DNA of 47,877 nucleotides from Lachnospiraceae bacterium (GTDB taxonomy: Bacteria > Bacillota > Clostridia > Lachnospirales > Lachnospiraceae). Position 1 is the stretch's first letter, and the number at the start of each line of letters is the position of its first letter. This document shows, piece by piece, positions 33,112-40,579 of the stretch. Where the stretch lies: positions 1 to 47,877 of the forward strand of contig JAFRGQ010000065.1 of assembly GCA_017433725.1 (NCBI GenBank). Direction: 5' to 3'. The position numbers and the translations under genes are program-made. The notes under the pieces were generated by a model. That model saw only the letters and a program-made list of their open reading frames with translations, ran no database searches and was not told where the DNA came from.

Positions 33112-33600
33112 ATGCGCAGATATCTTGTCTGTTCGGACATACACGGTTTTCTGGAAAACTTTATTGAGGCACTTAAAACGGAACAGGATGTCGATGCGAT
33201 TCTCGTTGCAGGTGATATCGAGATGAAGACGAAGGAGCTTCTGAAGGCAGCCGGCGATCTGCCCTGTTATATTGTGCGTGGCAACTGCGATTATTACCTG
33301 TCCAGGGAGCTGCCGGACGAGCTCGTTATCTCGGAGGGAAGCCATCGGATTTTGCTGACACACGGACATCTCTACGGAGTGCCGCGAATCGCACGGATCA
33401 GGCAGCAGGCGAAGCAGAAGAAATGTGACATGATAGTTTTCGGCCATACGCACAGTTATTTTGAGAGAGAAATTGACGGCATCATGTTCCTCAATCCGGG
33501 CAATCTCAAAGGGCGGCTCGAATGGAGAACGCAGAGCTATATGCTGATTGACTTTAATGACGACGGAAGTATAGATATCATCAAAAAACGTTTTAGATGA
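33112..33600 (+). CDS. YfcE/MJ0936-type phosphodiesterase
   Basis: This is a small metallophosphoesterase of the YfcE group. All metal-site motifs are present: CSDIHG (about 8-13), AGDIEM, RGNCDYY, THGHLYG and FGHTHSYF. The ATG at 33112 is chosen because AAAGGAGA lies upstream; the GTG at 33091 would put that ribosome site inside the gene. The 162-residue length is typical. It is 18 bp downstream of the XRE-HD gene and 22 bp upstream of the PHP gene, so the three form one operon of phosphohydrolases. The natural substrate is unknown; family members cleave phosphodiesters in vitro. Confidence 0.9.
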   Translation: MRRYLVCSDIHGFLENFIEALKTEQDVDAILVAGDIEMKTKELLKAAGDLPCYIVRGNCDYYLSRELPDELVISEGSHRILLTHGHLYGVPRIARIRQQAKQKKCDMIVFGHTHSYFEREIDGIMFLNPGNLKGRLEWRTQSYMLIDFNDDGSIDIIKKRFR

Positions 33601-33622
33601 TAGGTCCGGAAGGAGAGATAGC

Positions 33623-34447
33623 ATGCCGCTTCTTGCAAATTACCACACACATACCACTTTTTGTGACGGAACCAGTACAGCGGAAGAGCAGGTGCAGCAG
33701 GCCCTTCGCCTTGGATTTCGGCATCTTGGATTCTCCGGTCACATGGATCCGGATATCCACATGGTGATTCAGGATTACTACAAGGAGATTCGAAGACTGA
33801 GAGATAAATACGCAGGACAGATCGAAATTCTGTGCGGAGTCGAGCTGGACAACATATATGATCCCCGATGCGCAGATGAGGCGGACTATCTGATCGGCTC
33901 AACACATTTTCTGGACGTGGAAACGGAAGTCCCCATGTCGGTTGACAATTCCGAGGAGATCATGGCGGAGCTGTGCCGCAGGTTTTACGGCGGAGACTAT
34001 TATGCCCTGGCGAAGGATTACTATGACCTTGAGGCGAAGGTCTACGACAGGCTGCATTGTACATTTGTCGGTCATTTTGATCTGGTGACCCGTTTCAATG
34101 ATTCTATGCACTTCCTTGATGAGGATGATCTCCGATACAGAAAGCCGGCTCTCGAAGCCATGGAATATCTCGTCTCCGAGGGGGTTCCGTTCGAGATAAA
34201 CTGCGGTGCTGTCAACAGGAACAGAAAAAAGGAATTTTATCCCAACACATTTCTTTTGAAGGCATTAAGGGAGTTCGGAGGGGAGATCCTGATCAACTCG
34301 GATGCGCATCACTGCTTGCTGCTTGACGGCGCATTTGACAAAGCGGTACAAAAAGCGATAGAATGTGGTTTCACGCATACGAACATTTTGACAAAGCAGG
34401 GGAGCGGCGTACTGCACTGGGAACAGCTTCCTCTTGATGCGCTCTGA
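33623..34447 (+). CDS. PHP domain phosphatase, histidinol-phosphatase-like
   Basis: This belongs to the PHP family, group HisK/HisJ, which use a three-metal site to remove phosphate from histidinol phosphate in Firmicutes. Motifs are YHTHTTFCDG (H8, H10), GFSGHMD, CGVELD, GSTHF, GHFDLVTRF, and INSDAHH. At 274 residues it is the normal length. GGAAGGAGAG precedes the ATG. No other his gene is nearby, and PHP proteins include other phosphatases, so the exact substrate is not certain. It is co-transcribed with the phosphodiesterase gene before and probably the UPF0158 gene after (12 bp gap). Confidence 0.85.
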   Translation: MPLLANYHTHTTFCDGTSTAEEQVQQALRLGFRHLGFSGHMDPDIHMVIQDYYKEIRRLRDKYAGQIEILCGVELDNIYDPRCADEADYLIGSTHFLDVETEVPMSVDNSEEIMAELCRRFYGGDYYALAKDYYDLEAKVYDRLHCTFVGHFDLVTRFNDSMHFLDEDDLRYRKPALEAMEYLVSEGVPFEINCGAVNRNRKKEFYPNTFLLKALREFGGEILINSDAHHCLLLDGAFDKAVQKAIECGFTHTNILTKQGSGVLHWEQLPLDAL

Positions 34448-34458
34448 GAGGGACGAAA

Positions 34459-34905
34459 ATGTTTAGTTTTTTTAAAAGAAAGAAGAAAGCAAAAATCATA
34501 GATATTGCGGACGCGATAGCGTTTGCCAATCGGAGCGGCAAGTATTATTATAAAATGTCGGAAGAAGAAGTTGTCCTGAGGCCGGACAGAGCATTTTCAG
34601 TCATGGGAATTACTGACCCGGAGCTCGAGGCGGATATAAAGGCGCATCCGGACGATTATCTTCCGCTGCCGGTCCTGACAGCCGCCGACGAGATGCAGCT
34701 GATGATGAATTTTGCGAAAATGCAGCGCGACAGAGAGCTTCAGAGTGAACTCATAGGGATACTGCAGAAACCGGGTGCCATGCGCGCATTTCAGGCAAGG
34801 ATCCGGAATGGCGGGATGCAGGAGAAGTATGACGCATATCGGCAGGATATATGCAGGAAGGTCGCGGAGAACTGGGCTAAGGAGAAGGGCTTAAAAGGCA
34901 TATAG
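34459..34905 (+). CDS. UPF0158 family protein, copy 1
   Basis: UPF0158 proteins are small soluble proteins of unknown function. The conserved pattern is clear: IADAIAFANRSGKYYYKMSEEEVV at the start, then HPDDYLPLP and DEMQLMMNFA, then a helical C-terminus. It starts with a short basic stretch MFSFFKRKKKAK absent from copy 2. The protein has 148 residues. A GAGGGA ribosome site precedes the ATG. It lies 12 bp after the PHP gene and 31 bp before its paralogue. Confidence 0.8.
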   Translation: MFSFFKRKKKAKIIDIADAIAFANRSGKYYYKMSEEEVVLRPDRAFSVMGITDPELEADIKAHPDDYLPLPVLTAADEMQLMMNFAKMQRDRELQSELIGILQKPGAMRAFQARIRNGGMQEKYDAYRQDICRKVAENWAKEKGLKGI

Positions 34906-34936
34906 GCTCACAAAGAGCCCGCAAGGGGGTCAATAT

Positions 34937-35362
34937 ATGACGGTGAAACTACAGGATGTAATAGACGGTATAACATTTGCGAACGCAGAGGCTCAGTTCT
35001 TCTACCACACGAAGACAGGCAGGGTGCTTATTCTGATGGATAATATCTACGGAATCGGAAGAGATAAGGCGCTCATGAAAGACATCGACCGGAATCCGGA
35101 TGATTATCTCAGCCTTCCGAATGAGTATGAAGTAGACGAGTTTGCAATGATGGCTGATTTTGTCGATACGCTCGATGACAGCGAGGAGGCTTCCGCACTG
35201 TTCAGAGTCCTTGAAGAGGATGGGAACGCTGCCACAAGACTCTTTAAACAAACCGTGAAAGCTTTCGAGCTGGATAAGGAGTGGAACGAATTCAGGAACG
35301 GGTGTTATGCCGAGATTGCACGGCAATGGTGCAGTGAAAATGAAATAGAGTATGAAGAATGA
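34937..35362 (+). CDS. UPF0158 family protein, copy 2
   Basis: This is a tandem paralogue of the preceding gene. Shared phrases are VIDGITFANAEAQFFYHTKTGRV, NPDDYLSLP and DEFAMMADFVDTL. It has 141 residues. AAGGGGGT lies upstream of the ATG. The two copies have diverged widely, so the duplication is old. The C-terminus EEYEVDEFAM region and the acidic charge suggest a soluble protein; no function is known. It ends at a terminator. Confidence 0.8.
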   Translation: MTVKLQDVIDGITFANAEAQFFYHTKTGRVLILMDNIYGIGRDKALMKDIDRNPDDYLSLPNEYEVDEFAMMADFVDTLDDSEEASALFRVLEEDGNAATRLFKQTVKAFELDKEWNEFRNGCYAEIARQWCSENEIEYEE

Positions 35363-35367
35363 CAATG

Positions 35368-35406
35368 AGGTCAGACCTGCCGAGACGGGCCTGACCTTGT
35401 CTGTTT
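35368..35406 (+). terminator. Terminator of the phosphatase/UPF0158 operon
   Basis: AGGTCAG (35368-35374) and CTGACCT (35391-35397) enclose CCTGCC/GGGC pairing, and TGTCTGTTTTC follows. A good candidate for the end of the transcript that began at or before the XRE-HD gene. Confidence 0.65.
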
Positions 35407-35512
35407 TCGGGAATAGCAGAATACATTTTTATCTTTGACACAGAATTTCCGCGATTGAATCAATGATGAATGCGCAGACGGAACTTTAATAAGGAACGGA
35501 AAGGAGGTTCTT

Positions 35513-35791
35513 ATGGACGTATATGAAGTGTTGATGGAGCTAAAGAAGATGGCAAAACAGGATCCGGAGATCAGAAAAGCGCTGCTTGATACGAAATGCA
35601 GTGAGCATCCGGTCGACGAGTTCTGCCGACTTGCCACGGAGTATGGATATCCGCTCTATGCGATGGATCTGATCGCTGCAGGTGAGGCGGATTATGCCGC
35701 TATGAAGAGAAGTACGAACGGTGGAGGGGAGAATTCTCCGATGCTTGACGGGGAAGACGATTATTATGAAATGTTCCTTGCGGAAATCTGA
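35513..35791 (+). CDS. Small Nif11-like protein
   Basis: This 92-residue protein has an N-terminal helical part (about 1-60) like the Nif11/nitrile-hydratase-type leader domain: LKKMAKQDPEIRKALL, then VDEFCRLATEYGYPLYAMDLIAAGE. A short tail with RSTNGGGENSP and an acidic end DDYYEMFLAEI follows. Nif11-like leaders often belong to ribosomally made, modified peptides, in which the leader ends in Gly-Gly; here GGG at about 71-73 could be such a site. No modification enzyme or exporter gene is nearby, so the assignment as precursor is tentative and it may be a stand-alone regulator. AAAGGAGG precedes the ATG. The family assignment is from reading, not a search. Confidence 0.6.
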   Translation: MDVYEVLMELKKMAKQDPEIRKALLDTKCSEHPVDEFCRLATEYGYPLYAMDLIAAGEADYAAMKRSTNGGGENSPMLDGEDDYYEMFLAEI

Positions 35792-35857
35792 TGCATTGTA
35801 TTTACTTTTCGATACTCTTTTTGCTATACTGAATTATTGGTAATAAGCCTATAATTT

Positions 35858-35952
35858 TCTTATCGGAAGTTGCGATAGCAGACATCGATAAAAAGGCAGG
35901 TTTATCGGCCGTATTATGATCATGAGGTTCGCGAAGCGGTTCTCATTATATC
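35858..35952 (+). repeat. 95-bp repeat, solitary diverged copy
   Basis: This is exactly the same length as the tandem units at 47636-47877 and shares their start TCTTATCGGAAGTT and the core GTTCGCGAAGCGGTT. The hairpin around that core is ATGAG/CTCAT here but ATCGG/CCGAT in the array, so both sides changed together. It ends just before the ribosome site of the M14-like gene and would form its mRNA leader. Confidence 0.75.
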
Positions 35953-35966
35953 AATTGGAGGATGCA

Positions 35967-38471
35967 GTGGCAGATAAATTCACATTATTCGGAAAAGCAG
36001 AAAAGGGAACAGATCAGGGGCAGGACAACGGTTCTCTTGATGAGGGGTTTTTCGAAGAGTTTTCTTTTGACGATTTTGATTATGACGACATCTTTGGCTC
36101 GGAGCCGGAAGAGGAAGAGCCGCCTGAACCGGTGAAAGAGGAGAAAAAGGACAATGTGCAGCAGGTGACGCCGCCCGTAACCGCGCCTGTCGGAAAGGAG
36201 CAGCCGGTCGTTACGCCGCCCGTAATTCAACCTGTGCAAAAGGAGCAGCTGTTCATTACGCCACCTCAGAGCGGAGCACAGAAGACTGAAAGAGCGGATC
36301 AGTACGAGAACCTTTATCAGGACAAGGAAAGCCTTGCTCCGAAGACAGAGATCGAACCTGACGATCCGATGCTCAGTGAGTTCGAGAGTGCACTCGCCGC
36401 GGAAATTCAACGCGTGACAAAAGAGCAGGAAGCGGAGAAGAAACGCATCGCTGCAATACGGGCTGCAAGACATGCAAATGACGCGTCCGGACAGAGGGCA
36501 GCCGATGAGAGGAATGCAAGGTCCTATGTCGGCGGTGAATCGATCAGGAGCGGCGGATGGGCGAGAAGACGCCGGAGCAATCAGCCCTATACCGAGATCG
36601 GGAATGTAAATGAACCGGTTCCTGTGAGGACTCCGAAAGCAGTTGAGCCGCGAAGGGAGATCGGCAGTTATTCGGCTTCGGGGCAGGCAGATGATGAAAT
36701 CCTCACTCAGGAAGATGTGAGAAGACTGGCCAGGGAGCAGGAGCGAGCGAAAGCAGCTGCAGCCCGGGCAGAGCGTGTGAAGGCTGCGAGAGCGGCGCAG
36801 GCGGAAGCTGAGCGCCAGGCTGCGATTGCCCGTGAGAAGGAAGAAGCGGAGGCAAGACTCAAAGCAGAAGCAGAAAAAGCGGAAAGAGAGGCCGAGGAGG
36901 CCAGGCAGCGGGAAGAGGCGGAGCGCATCGCCCGCGAAATAGCCGAGAGAGAGGAAAGAAACCGCATAGAGCGCGAGGAAGAGGCCAAGAGGGAACTTGC
37001 TGAAAAAGCAGCAGCCAGAGAGCTTCTGGATGACGATGAATATTATGATGATGACGACGACGGTCCGAGCCGCGGAAAAACAGTGGTCACGGTATCGGTC
37101 ATTATGGTACTTCTCCTGTTCGGTGTCGGCGCTGCGATGACATACTTCTGGTCGAATCTGTCAGTCAACAGACCGGGCGGCAATGCAGATAACACAGCTC
37201 AGGTCGGTGCAGCCACCGTGTCGACGGCGGAAGAAGCAGCTCAGGATGCAAAGAACAACGAAGCTTCCATGACACCGGAAGAGAGCAGATTTCTTGAGGA
37301 AAGCCGTGCGGCTGCAGCTGCGTTTGCAGAAGAACAGAAAGCAGCACTGGCAAGAGCAGCCGAACTCGAGCAGGAAGAGAGAAATGCTATGCTGGCAGAA
37401 GCCGGAATGGTCGGACTTCCGGATATCAGTACCCGTGATCTCAGTGAATACCTTACCGAGATGCCTGCGGAAGGCGCCTCAATCTGTACGACCAAATCTG
37501 TTCTGTATTCCTATGATCAGATGGTCAAAGACCTGTATTTCCTGACCGTGCGCTATGGTGATTATATCAGCATGGGCGTCATCGGAAATACGATGGATCA
37601 GAGAGCAATTTATCAGGCGGTGATCGGAAATGCCAATGCAAGCAAGCATATCGTGATATATTATGGACTTAACGCGACTGATTGTATCGATACGGTCCTC
37701 GCTATGAATCAGCTTGAGGTTTACTGCAAGGCGAGAAAGAACGGCACGGCTTATAAGAGCCACTCGATCGACAGTATCTTCGAGGATGTATGCATTCATG
37801 TAATTCCGATGGCGAATCCGGATGGTATAGCTGCGAGCCAGTATGGCATCGATGCGCTCAGAACAGAAGAGGCGAGAGCGTCTGTTCAGGCAGCGTACGA
37901 TGCGGATGTGGCTGCCGGACGCACATCTGAGCCGATCGAGAACTATCTGAAGACTTATACTGCCAATGCAGCAGGCGTCGATCTCAGCTGCAACTTTGAC
38001 ATCGGATGGGAAGAATATGTGAGCGGACCAGAAACACCCTCAGCATCAGGATACAAGGGAACAGCTCCGTTCAGCGAGGTCGAGACGCAGGCTATTGCTA
38101 ACCTTGTTGACAGTGTAAGTACAGCGGCCGTGATCGGATACGGAACGGCAGGCAACGTGATCGAGTGCGGTTTCGAGTACGACGGACCGGCAGAACAGGG
38201 CGTTTCGAACGTGACGGATATCGGTGAAGACAGTCTTGCTGACGCACTCACTGCAAAAACGGGCTATGAAAAATCTGATATGCCTAAGTTCGATGAGAGT
38301 AATGTAGGCGGTGCAGCACAGTACTTCCTGCATGAAAAGCAGATTCCTGCTGTTGTGGTCAGGACGGGAAGCGGGGAGCCGCCTCTTGATGAGACACAGA
38401 TGTCCTCGATTTGGAGTGCAAATTCCGAGGTGCTTCAGATGATAGGCAATCTATATACGAACGGATTATAA
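35967..38471 (+). CDS. Membrane protein with degenerate M14 carboxypeptidase domain
   Basis: This 834-residue protein has an acidic N-terminus (1-60), a Pro/Gln stretch, a long Arg/Glu/Ala coiled coil (about 240-350), one membrane helix at 371-394, a second coiled coil, and an external domain from about 510. That domain follows the M14 zinc carboxypeptidase plan (MANPDG at 615-620, GVDLSCNF at 670-677, PFSEVET at 701-707). However, the zinc HXXE is replaced by YYGLNATD, Arg of DLNRNF is Cys, the second zinc His is not found, and the catalytic Glu after PAVVV is replaced. It should be inactive and may bind wall peptides. The GTG at 35967 has TTGGAGGA upstream; an ATG at 35916 would lie in the repeat. 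Confidence 0.82.
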   Translation: MADKFTLFGKAEKGTDQGQDNGSLDEGFFEEFSFDDFDYDDIFGSEPEEEEPPEPVKEEKKDNVQQVTPPVTAPVGKEQPVVTPPVIQPVQKEQLFITPPQSGAQKTERADQYENLYQDKESLAPKTEIEPDDPMLSEFESALAAEIQRVTKEQEAEKKRIAAIRAARHANDASGQRAADERNARSYVGGESIRSGGWARRRRSNQPYTEIGNVNEPVPVRTPKAVEPRREIGSYSASGQADDEILTQEDVRRLAREQERAKAAAARAERVKAARAAQAEAERQAAIAREKEEAEARLKAEAEKAEREAEEARQREEAERIAREIAEREERNRIEREEEAKRELAEKAAARELLDDDEYYDDDDDGPSRGKTVVTVSVIMVLLLFGVGAAMTYFWSNLSVNRPGGNADNTAQVGAATVSTAEEAAQDAKNNEASMTPEESRFLEESRAAAAAFAEEQKAALARAAELEQEERNAMLAEAGMVGLPDISTRDLSEYLTEMPAEGASICTTKSVLYSYDQMVKDLYFLTVRYGDYISMGVIGNTMDQRAIYQAVIGNANASKHIVIYYGLNATDCIDTVLAMNQLEVYCKARKNGTAYKSHSIDSIFEDVCIHVIPMANPDGIAASQYGIDALRTEEARASVQAAYDADVAAGRTSEPIENYLKTYTANAAGVDLSCNFDIGWEEYVSGPETPSASGYKGTAPFSEVETQAIANLVDSVSTAAVIGYGTAGNVIECGFEYDGPAEQGVSNVTDIGEDSLADALTAKTGYEKSDMPKFDESNVGGAAQYFLHEKQIPAVVVRTGSGEPPLDETQMSSIWSANSEVLQMIGNLYTNGL

Positions 38472-38477
38472 TTATGT

Positions 38478-38516
38478 ATGCAGGTACTGTCACGGAATGG
38501 ACAGTACCTGCATTTT
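38478..38516 (+). terminator. Terminator of the M14-like gene
   Basis: ATGCAGGTACTGTC (38478-38491) pairs perfectly with GACAGTACCTGCAT (38500-38513) and TTTT follows. Confidence 0.85.
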
Positions 38517-38531
38517 GTATTAGAAATAATG

Positions 38532-38560
38532 TTGCAACTTAATCAGTTTTTCGTTATCAT
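38532..38560 (+). promoter_or_regulatory. Promoter of the ACP-ligase unit
   Basis: A -35 box TTGCAA and a -10 box TATCAT are separated by 17 bp, about 43 bp upstream of the acyl carrier protein ATG. Confidence 0.5.
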
Positions 38561-38602
38561 GTGATTTGGGACATATTTTAATTTTGCACAAAGGAGGAGC
38601 TT

Positions 38603-38827
38603 ATGCTTCAGGAAATTATTGACGTTCTGGCACAGTATACAGATGTACCGTCTGAGCAGATTAACGAGACATCTAACCTGATTGACGATCTTGAACTTAA
38701 TTCATTTGATGTAATGACGATTGTCGCTGACTTTGAAGAACAATATGATATCCATATTCCGGATGAACAGATCATGGAGTTCAAAACAGTTGCCGATATA
38801 GAAGAGTATCTGGAGAAAAACAGATGA
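38603..38827 (+). CDS. Acyl carrier protein
   Basis: This 74-residue carrier protein would hold an acyl or aminoacyl chain on a phosphopantetheine arm. The attachment serine is S34 in DLELNSFDVM; the usual DSL is NSF here, which some dedicated carriers share. It is acidic and has the four-helix pattern. AAAGGAGG precedes the ATG. Its stop overlaps the start of the ligase gene by 4 bp (ATGA), so carrier and ligase are made together. That pairing points to a dedicated acyl-ACP or DltC-like system, not to general fatty acid synthesis. Confidence 0.9.
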   Translation: MLQEIIDVLAQYTDVPSEQINETSNLIDDLELNSFDVMTIVADFEEQYDIHIPDEQIMEFKTVADIEEYLEKNR

Positions 38828-40395
38828 AATCATACGGACCATATATACTGCCGCAGATCGGTTCTCTGAGAGAAATGACCGATTTACGGGTAAAAGATAA
38901 TCCGGATGGTATCGCGTTCTTTTATACCGGAAACGACGGATCCATCGTTACTAAGACCTACAGACAATTCAGCGATGATGTGAATGCTGTCGGGACATAT
39001 CTTTATGCACATAATTTTCGGGAAGGGTCTCATATTGCGCTTCTCGGCGTAAATTCCTATGAGTGGCTGGTTACATTCTTTGCGATAGCCAACGGCGGAA
39101 ATGTCGCTCTGCCGATGGATGCCAGACAGCCTATGGAGAACATAATTAAGCTGTGCGCAAACGGGGACTGCGCTGCACTTGCATACTCTGAGGAGTTCGC
39201 AGCGGCTATTCCCGCATTCAGGAAGAATCTGTCCGATATTCCGGCCGCTGATGCGAGAGGATTCGTAGACCTTCCGTTTACCTCCTTTGACGAATGGGTC
39301 AGCGAAGGAGCAAAAAGGATCGGGGAAGGAGATACATCTTTCATCGATCATGAGATCAATGCGGACGATATGTGCGCGCTGGTCTTTACTTCAGGCACGA
39401 CTGGCATTCCCAAGGGCGTTATGCTCAGTCAGAAGAATATTGCGGCAAATATCAATCAGGCATGTAAAAACTTTGTGCTGGAAGGCAACGGCCTCTCACC
39501 GCTGCCTATGCATCATATGTTCGGCCTGATCGTCGGGCATCTGATGGTCTTTAATTATAATAAACCATGCTACATAGTCAGAAATATTCGAAACCTTATG
39601 AAGGACATTCAGATTGCAAAGCCGGAGTGCCTTTTCGTGGTTCCGATGATTATCGAGACCTTTGCCAAGCAGTTCAAAGTCATGGCAAAGCGAATGGGCG
39701 GACAGATCACACCGGAGCAGGTGCAGGCAATGACCGGCGGAAATCTTCGGTTCATTATCTGCGGCGGTGCTCCTTTATCGTCAATGTATGTCAAGATGTT
39801 CAGACAGTTTGGGTTAGAGATCCTGAACGGATACGGTATTACCGAATGCTCACCAGTTCTCGCAGTGAACAGGAATGAAGATATGTGTGACGGCTCTGTA
39901 GGGCCGGTCCTTTTCGGGTGCGAGGTCAGGATATCCGATGAAGGCGAGATTCTTGCCAAAGGTGACAATGTTATGCTCGGTTATTACAGGAATCCGGAGG
40001 CGACAGCCGAGGCGTTGCAGGATGGATGGTTCCATACGGGTGATCTCGGAAAGATCGAGGATCATTACCTGTTCATCACAGGCAGGACTAAGAATCTGAT
40101 CATTACCTCAAGCGGCGAGAATATTTCACCGGAAGAACTTGAGGAGAAGGTCCTCGCTGATCCGGCGGTCGCAGAGGCGATCGTATATGACGTTGACGAT
40201 GTACTTGCGGTTCAGATCTATCCGGAGAAGGAAGCGGGAGCTCCCGCCGAGTATTTCCAGGCTCTGCTCGATCGTATCAACAAGGGTGAGCCGGTCTATC
40301 GTCAGCTGAAGAAGCTCGTTCTCAGAGACGAACCTTTTATAAGGAATTCCACAGGAAAGATCATCCGGACTCAGATAAAGGATAATCAGGAATAA
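38824..40395 (+). CDS. AMP-forming acyl-ACP ligase
   Basis: This ANL-superfamily adenylating enzyme activates a carboxylic acid with ATP and probably loads it onto the adjacent carrier protein. Motifs are the P-loop-like FTSGTTGIPKG (188-198), YGITECSP, the TGDLGKIED block and the C-terminal STGKIIR, whose lysine is needed for adenylation. It is 523 residues and has no membrane segment. DltA-like enzymes use D-alanine, but the length and N-terminal sequence fit acyl-CoA/acyl-ACP synthetases better. The substrate cannot be told from sequence. It is translationally coupled to the ACP gene and ends at a terminator before the giant protein gene. Confidence 0.88.
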   Translation: MKSYGPYILPQIGSLREMTDLRVKDNPDGIAFFYTGNDGSIVTKTYRQFSDDVNAVGTYLYAHNFREGSHIALLGVNSYEWLVTFFAIANGGNVALPMDARQPMENIIKLCANGDCAALAYSEEFAAAIPAFRKNLSDIPAADARGFVDLPFTSFDEWVSEGAKRIGEGDTSFIDHEINADDMCALVFTSGTTGIPKGVMLSQKNIAANINQACKNFVLEGNGLSPLPMHHMFGLIVGHLMVFNYNKPCYIVRNIRNLMKDIQIAKPECLFVVPMIIETFAKQFKVMAKRMGGQITPEQVQAMTGGNLRFIICGGAPLSSMYVKMFRQFGLEILNGYGITECSPVLAVNRNEDMCDGSVGPVLFGCEVRISDEGEILAKGDNVMLGYYRNPEATAEALQDGWFHTGDLGKIEDHYLFITGRTKNLIITSSGENISPEELEEKVLADPAVAEAIVYDVDDVLAVQIYPEKEAGAPAEYFQALLDRINKGEPVYRQLKKLVLRDEPFIRNSTGKIIRTQIKDNQE

Positions 40396-40416
40396 AGAAA
40401 TAACGGAATTTTAAGG

Positions 40417-40446
40417 AGCTGTTCCCTCAAAGGGAGCAGCTTTTTT
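40417..40446 (+). terminator. Terminator of the ACP-ligase unit
   Basis: AGCTGTTCCCT (40417-40427) pairs with AGGGAGCAGCT with one G-T pair and a CAA loop, followed by TTTTTT. Confidence 0.85.
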
Positions 40447-40492
40447 AAATGTTACGAAAAAGTTACAAAAAACAAATTTATATGATTACTTT

Positions 40493-40521
40493 TTGTACTT
40501 TTTCGTTTATACTGTTATACG
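40493..40521 (+). promoter_or_regulatory. Promoter of the giant acidic protein gene
   Basis: A -35 box TTGTAC and a -10 box TATACG are separated by 17 bp; a TATACT lies seven bases upstream as an alternative. The leader is about 55 nt. Confidence 0.45.
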
Positions 40522-40579
40522 GGTGTACTATCGTTTTCGGTGACCCGAAAGATAAAGCAATAGAAGAGGTGTTTCAGAT

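Noticed and set aside
35916-35966. Upstream start of the M14-like gene
   Set aside because: The extra 17 codons are encoded by the 95-bp repeat, and a strong ribosome site lies directly before the GTG at 35967.
38603-40395. A dlt (teichoic acid D-alanylation) operon
   Set aside because: A carrier and an adenylating enzyme are present, but dltB and dltD are missing and the ligase reads more like an acyl-ACP synthetase.
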